Below, piece by piece: positions 7,816 to 16,770 of a stretch of DNA of 64,000 bases (within the stretch, counting starts at the first letter, position 1; the number at the start of each line of letters is the position of its first letter). The DNA lies in the NCBI RefSeq assembly GCF_042678145.1, contig NZ_JBHUDG010000003.1, positions 248,001 through 312,000 of the forward strand, read 5' to 3'. The stretch is from Pseudopedobacter beijingensis (lineage in GTDB: Bacteria; Bacteroidota; Bacteroidia; Sphingobacteriales; Sphingobacteriaceae). The notes beneath the pieces were generated by a model that saw only the letters and a program-made list of their open reading frames with translations, was not told the origin of the DNA and did no database searches. The position numbers and the translations under genes were made by a program.

Positions 7816-9936
7816 ATGATTAGAAAACATTTTGTTCCAGGACTTCTACTTTTCTGCAGTATGTCAATGTTAAATAATAATTCTGCCGTTGCGCAGGAAA
7901 ATCCGTTTTTTTCGGAATATAAGACTCCCTTTCAGGTGCCTCCGTTTGAGCGCATAAAACCAGAACATTTTATGCCTGCTTTTGAAGCAGGTATGCAACA
8001 ACAAAAAGAAAAAGTTGCCGCAATTTATACCGTCCGTTCAACGCCAACTTTTCAAAACACTATCATTCCTTTAGAAAGCAGTGACCTGCTCTTGAAAAAA
8101 GTAGTTACCGTATTTTTTAATTTAACAAGTGCGCACACTAATCCGCAATTAGAAAAAATATCCAGTGAAATTGCCCCTAAACTAGCTCAGCATCATGATG
8201 ATATTTTGTTAAATCCAGAGTTATTCAGCAGAGTTAAGCAAGTTCACGAAAATATTGCTAAAGAGAAACTAACCCCGGAAGAAGCCAGACTTTTAGACAA
8301 AACCTATAAAGCTTTTATAAGAAGCGGAGCCAATTTAGATGAAAAATCTAAAGAGAGGTTAAGAAACATTAACAAAGAGCTGTCTTCTTTAACGGTTAAG
8401 TTTGGTCAAAATGTATTGAAGGAAGTTAACGCTTACGAACTGGTTATTGATCAAAAAGAAGACCTGTCCGGGCTTCCAGAAGGGCTGGTTAACAATGCTG
8501 CAAAAGTAGCTAAAGAGTCTGGTCTAAACGGAAAATGGAAGTTTACCTTACACAACCCCAGTGTAATGCCTTTTCTTGAATATGCTGATAACAGAAAACT
8601 ACGGGAACAAATATATAAAGCTTATACCCATAAAGGAGATAATAGCAACGAGTGGGATAACAATATAAATGTTGCGCAAATGGTATCGCTTAGAGCAGAA
8701 CGATCCAACTTATTAGGCTATAGCAGTTATGCCGATTTCTCGTTAAGTGAAACCATGGCTAAAACCCCACTAGCTGTTTTAAATCTTTTAAATAATCTTT
8801 GGTCAGCAGCATTACCTGTTGCAAAATCAGAAGCTGCAGAAATGCAGAAACTGATGGATAAGAAAGAAAATGGAGAAACACTGGAAGCGTGGGACTGGTT
8901 TTATTATGCCAATAAAGTAAAGCAGGGAAAATATAATTTTGATGCCGAAGAGTTAAAACCATACTTTCCTTTAGAACAAGTTAAACAAGGAATTTTTTAT
9001 GTAGTCCAACGCCTTTACGGATTAAGTTTTACAGAAATTAAAGATATCCCAAGATACCATCCTGATATTGTTGCTTATGAAGTTAAAGGAGCAAATAATA
9101 ATCACGTAGGTGTATTTTATATGGATTTTTTTCCACGGGAATCTAAAAGAGGTGGCGCATGGATGACTTCCTACAGAAAACAATCTGCAAATGGTTCAAA
9201 AGTATCGCCTATAGTTTCTATCGTCTGTAATTTTACACCGCCAAATGGAAACGACCCGGCATTATTAACCCCTGATGAAGTAGAAACATTTTTCCATGAA
9301 TTTGGGCATGCATTGCATGGCTTACTGTCAAATGTAAAATTTGAGTCCTTGGCAGGAACTTCTGTTTCAAGAGATTTTGTAGAACTGCCTTCTCAGTTTA
9401 TGGAACATTATGCTTTTGAAAAGGAAGTTTTAAACCAATATGCCAGACATTATAAAACAGGCGAGGTTATTCCTCAGGCATTAATTGAAAAAATGAATAC
9501 CGCCTCTAAATTCAATCAGGGATTTGCTACAGTAGAATATCTGGCCGCTTCGCTACTGGACATGGCTTACCACTCTCTTCCTGCGGGCAAACAGATTAAA
9601 CCTGACCTGTTTGAACAAACTGAAATGGCAAAAATAGGTTTGATTTCTCAAATAGCCCCACGATATAGAAGCACTTATTTTCAACATATTTTTGCTGGTG
9701 GATATTCAGCAGGTTATTATAGCTATATCTGGTCGGAAGTACTGGATAGCGACGCCTTTGCAGCATTTAAAGAAACAGGTAATATTTTTGATCCAAAAAC
9801 GGCTGAATCTTTCAGAAAAAATATTTTGGAGAAAGGCGGCACAGTAGAACCTATGGTTCTTTACAAAAACTTCAGAGGTAAAGAACCCGATATTAAATAT
9901 TTATTGCAGAACAGAGGTTTAGAAAAACCATTATAA
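7816..9936 (+). CDS. M3 family oligopeptidase (peptidyl-dipeptidase Dcp-like)
   Basis: 706 residues from the ATG at 7816. The frame opens further up at TTG 7792, but the ATG gives a normal signal peptide (MIRKHFVPGLLLFCSMSM...AVAQ). The zinc metalloprotease motif HEFGHALHG is present with the downstream helix Glu in SRDFVELPSQFMEHY. The N-terminal half is helical, and the tail FAGGYSAGYYSYIWSEVLDSDAFAAF is characteristic of Dcp/OpdA-type M3 enzymes. It cleaves short peptides, here likely in the periplasm because of the signal. It stands alone; an inverted repeat follows the stop. Confidence 0.93.
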   Translation: MIRKHFVPGLLLFCSMSMLNNNSAVAQENPFFSEYKTPFQVPPFERIKPEHFMPAFEAGMQQQKEKVAAIYTVRSTPTFQNTIIPLESSDLLLKKVVTVFFNLTSAHTNPQLEKISSEIAPKLAQHHDDILLNPELFSRVKQVHENIAKEKLTPEEARLLDKTYKAFIRSGANLDEKSKERLRNINKELSSLTVKFGQNVLKEVNAYELVIDQKEDLSGLPEGLVNNAAKVAKESGLNGKWKFTLHNPSVMPFLEYADNRKLREQIYKAYTHKGDNSNEWDNNINVAQMVSLRAERSNLLGYSSYADFSLSETMAKTPLAVLNLLNNLWSAALPVAKSEAAEMQKLMDKKENGETLEAWDWFYYANKVKQGKYNFDAEELKPYFPLEQVKQGIFYVVQRLYGLSFTEIKDIPRYHPDIVAYEVKGANNNHVGVFYMDFFPRESKRGGAWMTSYRKQSANGSKVSPIVSIVCNFTPPNGNDPALLTPDEVETFFHEFGHALHGLLSNVKFESLAGTSVSRDFVELPSQFMEHYAFEKEVLNQYARHYKTGEVIPQALIEKMNTASKFNQGFATVEYLAASLLDMAYHSLPAGKQIKPDLFEQTEMAKIGLISQIAPRYRSTYFQHIFAGGYSAGYYSYIWSEVLDSDAFAAFKETGNIFDPKTAESFRKNILEKGGTVEPMVLYKNFRGKEPDIKYLLQNRGLEKPL

Positions 9937-10052
9937 AAAGAGGGGCTATATCAAAAGGACTTTGTCTCAAGAGCACTTAGGAAGAAGATTTCTCTTCGCT
10001 ATACTCATCGAAATAACAACGTTTTTATTTTTGATACTGCCCCTTTTATATA
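9932..10052. repeat. small element with 24-25 bp inverted ends
   Basis: The segment begins with AAAGAGGGGCTATATCAAAA and ends with the near-reverse-complement TTTTTGATACTGCCCCTTTT (outer arms 9932-9956 and 10028-10052), enclosing about 70 bp with no ORF. It lies between the convergent M3 peptidase and TonB receptor genes. It could act as a bidirectional terminator, but the long spacer looks more like a MITE or a remnant of an insertion sequence. Confidence 0.5.
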
Positions 10053-10072
10053 ATTATGAAGTGATTTGAATT

Positions 10073-12697
10073 TTAAAAAGCAAATCTTACTGTAGCCCCA
10101 TAAGTTCTCGGATCGCCTAATACACCAGCATATAATCCTGCATTTCCTGCCGCAGCCTGCAATTGTTCAAAATAGTTGGTATCCGTTATGTTTCTGCCCC
10201 ATACAAACAGAGAAAATTTTTCGGATCTAAAACCTAGTCTTAAATTCAGAAGAGAGTACCCGTCTATTAGCAAAACTTTAGATGGCGTTGGATTAGAAGA
10301 ATATTCCGATCTGTAGCTCACATCGCCACCAAAGAAAAACCTTCCGTCTTTCTCTATCAAACGTCCCAATGTACTTAACTCAAAACCTCCTGCAACATTC
10401 CACTTCGATATTCCTGGCAATCTACCTCCCGATGCATCCTTAAAAGCTACTTGAGTAGACACTCCGTTAATAAGCTCTGTATACCCGGTTTCCTCTAATG
10501 GCAGCGGTGCATTAGTAAACTTAACATACTTCCCATCCAGATAAGATACTGCAGCATTTAAAGTCAGGTATTTTTCTAACTGATAACTACCATCAACCTC
10601 AATTCCCTGTACCCTAACTTTTTCAGCATTTGCAAGATACCCCCTATTTACACCTAACTGCGGAGATTGTACATTCGTTTGATAATCCTTAATATCTGAT
10701 CTGAATGCAGCAATATTCAATAAAGCTCCTTTAAAAGGTTTAGATTTAACCCCCAATTCGTAATGCTGTACATATTCAGGCTTAACAACCGCTACAGACA
10801 AATCCGCTTCACCTGTAGAAGTAGTTGGCAATCCACCAACGTTAACACCAACAGGTTTATATGCCGTGGAGAATGTTCCAAAAACATTTAATTTATCAGT
10901 AGGTCTGTACGATAGCGTAATATTACCCGATAAATTATTATTATCTGTTTTTGTATTAAATGCCTGATTTTTATAAACATCAGCCTTCAATTTCAATAAA
11001 GTAGGATCTGTTGTTTGCAAACCACCATACGTTTTTCTATCGTAATCCACATCTTTCTGATCGTAAGTAAAACGAATACCCGGTAAAACATGTAAATGAT
11101 CTATAAATTCCCAATCGGCCTGAGCAAAAGCAGCTGCACTTAAAGATTTTATAGTAGAATTTGTTTTGATTCCATAACCATCCAGCAAACCCGGAGTGGA
11201 ATATAAAGCCTGATCTCCCGAATTACTGGTTTGCACAAATCTCCATTGATCTTTACCAACCTCTTCTGTCTGGTCTAACCCTTTTAAATTTTGACCCAGT
11301 AAAAAAACACCTACTACACCACTTACCTTTTCAGCAATATTTCCGGCATATCTTATTTCTTGCGAATATTGATCGTGGCGGGTATTCCCTTGCGATTTTG
11401 TAAGTGCAGATACTTCTGTAAAGTCCCTATCATTTGTTGGGTCCCAGTTCCAAAATCTCCATGCAGTTGTTGATGTTAGGGTTCCATTTCCTATCTTTCT
11501 GTCTATATTTAATGAAATCCCTCCTATTGATTGATTATGTCTCCACGGAGTATTTGTGTAAATCTCTCTGGAAAAAGGGTTTATTGGACGTGATTCATAT
11601 CCCAAATCCGAAATAATTTTATCATATTGACGATAAGCACTTCTTTCCGTCGGAGTAACTCCTGCCACCACCAAAGGATAACCTGCAGGGTGCTGAATAC
11701 TAACATCACCGCTTAACAATACCTCCAATTTATCTGAAGGCACATAATACAACTGTCCTTTTAAACCCACATTATTCAAACCGTTGTATTTTCGCTCTTC
11801 CAACGGATTCCAGATAGTTCCATCACGTTGTGTTCCTGAAAGAGAAATTTTTGCAGCAACATCTTTTGCAATCGTACCCGTAACCATTGCTTTAGCCTGT
11901 ATATAATTGTAGTTTCCGTAACTTAATTCTGCTTTAGCACTGGGTACAAAGCTTGGTTTTCGTGTGGTGATATTAAAGGCTCCTGCTGTGGTATTTTTCC
12001 CAAACAAAGTTCCCTGAGGACCTCTTAAAACCTCTATTTGTTCTATATCCAAAAAATCTGTTGATGTTGCCGCAGGCCTGGCGTGGTAAACACCATCAAC
12101 ATAAAAACCTACGCCCGGGTCTATCCCATCATTTGTTAAACCAAATGTAGATCCCAAACCCCGAATATTTAAAGTTGTATTTCTGGCATTTGAAGCATAC
12201 AACTGTACAGAAGGAACTAATTCTTTTAAACGATTAACATTAAAAGCCCCGGTATTTTCAGCCACTTGTCCACCAATTACAGTAATGGGAATAGGAACTT
12301 CCTGAACGGCCTCGTTACGCCTTCTGGCTGTTACCGATACCTCGGAAAGCAACTGATCGTCTGCTTCTAAAACAATCTCGAGGGGTTTGGATAATATTTG
12401 ACTCACCGTTTTCTCCTGAGACCTGAAACCAACCAGACTAACTCGTAATACTATCGGAAACTCCTTTTTTGTTACAATACTAAACTCTCCGTTTGCATCA
12501 GTTATAGCATGTGTTGTAGTTCCTTTCACTACTATGGTTACTGCTGGAACAGGGACTCCATTAATATCTTTTATAATTCCTTTAGCCGTTTTTTGGGCAT
12601 AAACTGTATTTCCTAACTGAAGAAAAGGCAGTGTAAACAGAAGCACTTTATATATAACTCTCCAGTGCTGTTGTGGTATTTGTTTTGTCATGTACAT
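10073..12697 (-). CDS. TonB-dependent receptor with CarboxypepD_reg domain
   Basis: 874 residues. The signal region (ending NTVYAQ) is followed by a carboxypeptidase-regulatory-like domain (residues ~37-115), a plug domain with EVSVTARRRNEAVQEVP as TonB-box-like start, VDGVYHARPAAT and RGPQGTLFGKNTTAGAFNI, then a 22-strand-type barrel ending RFAF. The receptor imports a scarce ligand across the outer membrane using TonB energy. The plug is of the general siderophore/cobalamin/unknown type; no partner SusD gene is next to it, so a glycan receptor is less likely. Divergent neighbours give no substrate clue. A second ATG two codons downstream (MTKQIPQQ) could be the real start. Confidence 0.9.
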   Translation of the reverse strand: MYMTKQIPQQHWRVIYKVLLFTLPFLQLGNTVYAQKTAKGIIKDINGVPVPAVTIVVKGTTTHAITDANGEFSIVTKKEFPIVLRVSLVGFRSQEKTVSQILSKPLEIVLEADDQLLSEVSVTARRRNEAVQEVPIPITVIGGQVAENTGAFNVNRLKELVPSVQLYASNARNTTLNIRGLGSTFGLTNDGIDPGVGFYVDGVYHARPAATSTDFLDIEQIEVLRGPQGTLFGKNTTAGAFNITTRKPSFVPSAKAELSYGNYNYIQAKAMVTGTIAKDVAAKISLSGTQRDGTIWNPLEERKYNGLNNVGLKGQLYYVPSDKLEVLLSGDVSIQHPAGYPLVVAGVTPTERSAYRQYDKIISDLGYESRPINPFSREIYTNTPWRHNQSIGGISLNIDRKIGNGTLTSTTAWRFWNWDPTNDRDFTEVSALTKSQGNTRHDQYSQEIRYAGNIAEKVSGVVGVFLLGQNLKGLDQTEEVGKDQWRFVQTSNSGDQALYSTPGLLDGYGIKTNSTIKSLSAAAFAQADWEFIDHLHVLPGIRFTYDQKDVDYDRKTYGGLQTTDPTLLKLKADVYKNQAFNTKTDNNNLSGNITLSYRPTDKLNVFGTFSTAYKPVGVNVGGLPTTSTGEADLSVAVVKPEYVQHYELGVKSKPFKGALLNIAAFRSDIKDYQTNVQSPQLGVNRGYLANAEKVRVQGIEVDGSYQLEKYLTLNAAVSYLDGKYVKFTNAPLPLEETGYTELINGVSTQVAFKDASGGRLPGISKWNVAGGFELSTLGRLIEKDGRFFFGGDVSYRSEYSSNPTPSKVLLIDGYSLLNLRLGFRSEKFSLFVWGRNITDTNYFEQLQAAAGNAGLYAGVLGDPRTYGATVRFAF

Positions 12698-12910
12698 TTG
12701 AATAAATATTTTAAACTATAAAATCTATAGAATTTATAGACAAATGTATTTTAAAAACAGATATCTTGTATTCAAGATGTTATAAAAAAATCATAACGCA
12801 TTGAATATCAGTTTAATTATTTTTTATAAAATCTATTGATTTAGTGTATTATTATTATAATTGACCTAAATAGTTCAGGTCAATTATGATATTTCTATGG
12901 TGAAATTAGG

Positions 12911-13417
12911 TTACTTTACTTTAAATCCTACTGCTACATCTCCCCACAACAAATCTACTTGTCCTGCTTTATCAATTTCAAAAGTCATTTGCTCTGTAAA
13001 CTGTTTGGTTTTACCTGACTTTACATTTACTCTAAGCGCATCTTCTTTTTCCTGATATTTATAAGCGCCCCACTGATCCCATGTTTTATTAAAAATAACC
13101 ACCCATTCTTTTACTCCGGGAATGGTAAACAAGGAATATTTTCCGGCTTTCAGCGCATGACCATTAACGGTTACATCTTTATTCACTTCAAATTGTGTAG
13201 CAGCATTAGCTCCGGTACGCCAAACTTTTCCGTATGGTGCTATATCGTTACCAATGGTTCTCCCCTTTACTGAAGGTTGTGCATAATTAATAGTCACTTC
13301 TACCCCATTTGCTAAAGTTTGCTTTGCAGTAGCGGGTGGACTTAAAACTGGTTTGTTTTGGGCATAAGATAACACTACTGATGTTATCAAAGCAAAAACT
13401 AAAAAGGTTCTTTTCAT
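12911..13417 (-). CDS. DUF2911 domain protein, secreted
   Basis: 168 residues: signal peptide MKRTFLVFALITSVVLSYAQ, then the complete DUF2911 domain (SPPATAKQTLANGVEVTINY, KVWRTGANAATQFEVNKDV, AGKYSLFTIPGVKEWVVIFN, WDQWGAYKY). The family is widespread in Bacteroidota and has no established function. It is divergent from the DJ-1/PfpI gene, with 154 bp between the starts. Confidence 0.88.
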   Translation of the reverse strand: MKRTFLVFALITSVVLSYAQNKPVLSPPATAKQTLANGVEVTINYAQPSVKGRTIGNDIAPYGKVWRTGANAATQFEVNKDVTVNGHALKAGKYSLFTIPGVKEWVVIFNKTWDQWGAYKYQEKEDALRVNVKSGKTKQFTEQMTFEIDKAGQVDLLWGDVAVGFKVK

Positions 13418-13571
13418 ACCTGATTTTGTTAAAAAATTAAAGAATCATAAATATCTTAAAAATGTATATAACAAATGAATAGCTAGAAATTGTAAATTTC
13501 ATATCAACTCTGTTTCTTATACTTTGTTGAATATACAATTTTTCGTAACTTATAACTTTATTCATTCACTT

Positions 13572-14150
13572 ATGAGCAAAAAGATTTTAATGTTAGCTGG
13601 TGATTTCGTAGAAGATTACGAAATTATGGTGCCTTTTCAGGCGCTCTTGTCCGTTGGTTTAGAAGTAGATGTTGTTTGTCCCGGTAAAAAGAAGGGAGAA
13701 TCTATTGCTACTGCCATTCATGATTTTATTGGCTTTCAAACATACGCTGAGTTAAGAGGGCATAACTTCATTATCAACAAAAATTTTGATGATGTAAATC
13801 TCTCTGAATATGGCGGTTTATATGTTTGTGGCGGTCGAGCTCCTGAATATATCAGGTTAAACCAGAAAGTTTTGGATTATACTAAACACTTTTTTGACGC
13901 CAACAAACCTGTGGCTGCTATATGCCACGGTATACAAATATTAACTGCAGCCAATGTAGTTGAAGGAAGAACATTAACGGCTTATCCGGCCGTAGGACCA
14001 GAAATCACCCTTGCAGGTGGCACATATAAAGAAATACCAGTGGATCAGGCAATCACAGAACGTAATTTAACAACATCTCCTGCCTGGCCAGGGCATCCCG
14101 CCATTTTAAAAGAATTCTATAAATTATTAGGTATTTCTATACATGGCTAA
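13572..14150 (+). CDS. DJ-1/PfpI family protein
   Basis: 192 residues from ATG 13572; the upstream extension from TTG 13524 (16 codons, hydrophobic, no homology to the fold) is rejected. The class-I glutamine-amidotransferase-like fold is clear, with the nucleophile Cys118 in VAAICHGIQ and an N-terminal acidic residue in GDFVEDYE. Members are stress proteases, deglycases or chaperone-like hydrolases; the exact reaction is not readable. A perfect palindromic terminator overlaps its stop codon and is shared with the convergent pgi gene. Confidence 0.9.
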   Translation: MSKKILMLAGDFVEDYEIMVPFQALLSVGLEVDVVCPGKKKGESIATAIHDFIGFQTYAELRGHNFIINKNFDDVNLSEYGGLYVCGGRAPEYIRLNQKVLDYTKHFFDANKPVAAICHGIQILTAANVVEGRTLTAYPAVGPEITLAGGTYKEIPVDQAITERNLTTSPAWPGHPAILKEFYKLLGISIHG

Positions 14151-14188
14151 AAAATAAGGTCACTTGCTAGCAAGTGACCTTATTTTTT
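14149..14188. terminator. bidirectional intrinsic terminator between PfpI and pgi
   Basis: A 40-nt perfect palindrome. Left arm AAAAAATAAGGTCACTTGCT (14149-14168), right arm its exact complement (14169-14188), A-rich at one end and T-rich at the other, so it works in both directions. It starts at the second base of the PfpI stop codon and ends 20 bases short of the pgi stop. Confidence 0.93.
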
Positions 14189-14208
14189 TATATATGCTCT
14201 TTACAGAA

Positions 14209-15849
14209 CTATCTCCAATTTTTAAATTTGTTAATCAAACCATTGGTAGAAGCGTCATGCGAAGTGATTTCATCTTCGTTTCTCAATTCAGGAAGAATTT
14301 TCCCTGCCAATTGTTTTCCTAATTCAACACCCCATTGGTCAAAACTGAAAATGTTCCAGATAACACCCTGAGCGAATATCTTATGTTCGTACATTGCTAT
14401 CAGGCTTCCTAATACTTTAGGTGTAATTTCTTTTACCAGAATAGAGTTTGTAGGTCTGTTTCCTTCAAAAACTTTAAATGGTGTAATCTTGGCAATTTCT
14501 TCGACAGATTTCCCTACCAATTCTGCTTTTACCTCTGCCTCTGTTTTACCATTCATTAATGCCTCTGTTTGGGCAAAAAAGTTGGATAACAATAAAGTAT
14601 GGTGCTCTCCTATTGGATTATGAGATTTTGCCGGAGCAATAAAATCACAAGGAATTAATTTTGTTCCCTGATGGATCAATTGATAAAAAGCGTGTTGTCC
14701 GTTAGTTCCAGGTTCTCCCCAAATCACAGGTCCTGTTTGGTAACTTACAGCATTGCCAGCTCTGTCTACATATTTACCGTTACTTTCCATATCTCCCTGT
14801 TGGAAATAAGCCGCAAAACGGTGCATATATTGGTCGTAAGGTAAAATTGCCTGAGTTTCGGCCTCAAAGAAGTTATTGTACCAAATACCTAACAAAGCCA
14901 ATACTACCGGAATATTCTCTTCGAAAGGAGTCGCTTTGAAATGGTTATCCATTTCATGTGCTCCCTGCAATAATTCTTCAAATTTTTCGAAACCTACACT
15001 TAATGCAATAGGCAATCCAATGGCACTCCACAAAGAGTAACGTCCACCTACCCAGTCCCAAAATTCGAACATATTTGCAGTATCGATACCAAATTTGCTC
15101 ACACCATCTGCATTTGTAGAAAGCGCAGCAAAGTGCTTAGCCACATCTGCTTCCTTTGCGCCTGATTTCAGGAACCATTCTCTTGCAGTGTGTGCATTGG
15201 CCATTGTTTCTTGCGTAGTAAATGTTTTAGAAGCAATTAAGAACAATGTCGTTTCAGGATTCAGGTTTTTAACCGTTTCTACAATATGGGTTCCATCAAC
15301 ATTAGAAACGAAATGTAAATTTAAATGGTTTTTGTAAGCTTTAAGTGATTCAGTAACCATTACCGGCCCCAAATCAGAACCTCCAATCCCTATATTTACA
15401 ACATCTGTAATGCTTTTTCCTGTAAAACCTTTCCAGCTACCGCCTATAATTGCTTCGCTGAATTTTTTCATTTTAGCCAATACCTCATTCACCAAAGGCA
15501 TTACATCTTCTCCGTCTACCAATACGGGCGTATTGCTTCTGTTTCTTAGTGCGGTATGCAAAACAGCTCTGTCCTCTGTTTCGTTGATTTTTTCGCCATT
15601 AAACATCGACTTTATCGCCTTGTCTAATTCGCACTCTTTGGCAAGTTGAATCAATAAAGCAAGAGTCGTTTCATTTATTCTATTCTTAGAATAGTCAACC
15701 AATATATCGTTAAATTGAATTGAAAACTTCTCAAACCTCTTAGGATCTTCTTTAAACAGGTCTCTCAAATGCTTATCGGCAATATCAACCAAATGGTTAG
15801 AAAGATACTCATAAGCAGGAGTTTCTGTAAAATTGACTTTAGATAACAT
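14209..15849 (-). CDS. pgi: glucose-6-phosphate isomerase
   Basis: 546 residues, normal bacterial/eukaryotic-type length. Both family signatures are present: VNIGIGGSDLGPVMVTESL with the sugar-phosphate-binding Ser/Thr region (FLIASKTFTTQETM), and the catalytic block GEPGTNGQHAFYQLIHQG. The C-terminal signature region AQGVIWNIFSFDQWGVELGK is intact. It interconverts glucose 6-phosphate and fructose 6-phosphate in glycolysis and gluconeogenesis. Single-gene unit with its own terminator at 14149-14188. Confidence 0.97.
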   Translation of the reverse strand: MLSKVNFTETPAYEYLSNHLVDIADKHLRDLFKEDPKRFEKFSIQFNDILVDYSKNRINETTLALLIQLAKECELDKAIKSMFNGEKINETEDRAVLHTALRNRSNTPVLVDGEDVMPLVNEVLAKMKKFSEAIIGGSWKGFTGKSITDVVNIGIGGSDLGPVMVTESLKAYKNHLNLHFVSNVDGTHIVETVKNLNPETTLFLIASKTFTTQETMANAHTAREWFLKSGAKEADVAKHFAALSTNADGVSKFGIDTANMFEFWDWVGGRYSLWSAIGLPIALSVGFEKFEELLQGAHEMDNHFKATPFEENIPVVLALLGIWYNNFFEAETQAILPYDQYMHRFAAYFQQGDMESNGKYVDRAGNAVSYQTGPVIWGEPGTNGQHAFYQLIHQGTKLIPCDFIAPAKSHNPIGEHHTLLLSNFFAQTEALMNGKTEAEVKAELVGKSVEEIAKITPFKVFEGNRPTNSILVKEITPKVLGSLIAMYEHKIFAQGVIWNIFSFDQWGVELGKQLAGKILPELRNEDEITSHDASTNGLINKFKNWR

Positions 15850-16090
15850 AGTGATTTTTGAGTTATAAATGTGTTATAGTTTTAATGGCGCAATATAAGA
15901 ATTGTTATACTGTGTTTATTGAAATTTTGTCCAAAATACTTTAGAACTTGTTTAAAATTTTTCGGATAATTTGTCTAAGCTTTCTTTTTCTCTTAATACT
16001 CCTGCTTTTTTGCAAGAAAAACCGTATTAATTGGCTATAAGCAATAGGGTCGTCCAAAAAAATCATACAGGTTACTATACAACCAAAACT

Positions 16091-16660
16091 TTAAGCTAGA
16101 TGCTGCAATAGTTCTGTCAGTTCTTTTTGAATAGCCTGAGTTTTGTCCTTAGCGTACCAATAATGTAGTTTTTCAGAAACCTCTGCCAAACCTAAGGATG
16201 TATCTTTTTTCAGTTCGGTAACTAGCTCCTGCGCTAAAGCTGGTCTTGGTCCCCAATGAGCCAATTCTGTTCCGCTGGCCTCATCAATAACTACCAGTTT
16301 GGGAATGGCCCTTCCTCCGTTGGTCTGATACCTATCCATCATCTCCACATTTTCATCTCGCCATATTAAATCCAGCGTAATCTTACCCCCTGACGCATTA
16401 GCCAATTGGTTAATAACAGGTACAATTTGCGAAGCATCTCCGCACCATGCCTCAGTCAGCACAACAAAACGATATTTCTTTTCTATCCTGTTCAGCTCTT
16501 TCAATAGATCTTCATTTAATGATACCGTCTTATCCAATCTGTTCATACGGTGAACATTCATTTTGGTATAATCAATCATAAACTCAGAATGGTCGTTACC
16601 CGTTGTCTTACCTTCTGCCAGTAATTTATCTATGATACTTCTATAAGCTTCGTAATTCAT
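16091..16660 (-). CDS. thioredoxin-like family protein, single active-site Cys
   Basis: 189 residues from the ATG at 16660 (a TTG at 16666 would add two residues). A thioredoxin fold is recognisable from FVVLTEAWCGDASQIVPVINQLA, the beta strand ITLDLIWRDEN and the cis-Pro loop RAIPKLVVID. The usual CxxC is replaced by WCGDAS, so only one Cys remains. The family is common in Bacteroidota and Firmicutes (YbbN/thioredoxin_9-like), without a defined role; a classical dithiol reductase activity is unlikely. No signal peptide, so cytoplasmic. Monocistronic by position. Confidence 0.8.
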   Translation of the reverse strand: MNYEAYRSIIDKLLAEGKTTGNDHSEFMIDYTKMNVHRMNRLDKTVSLNEDLLKELNRIEKKYRFVVLTEAWCGDASQIVPVINQLANASGGKITLDLIWRDENVEMMDRYQTNGGRAIPKLVVIDEASGTELAHWGPRPALAQELVTELKKDTSLGLAEVSEKLHYWYAKDKTQAIQKELTELLQHLA

Positions 16661-16770
16661 ATTCAATCTATTTTAGTTATATCCGTATTTCGTTTTATAA
16701 AAAATAGCTATTTTTAAAACCGTATCAAAATTTACAACCTATATAAGGCGATTAAAAAATTACTATTTTC

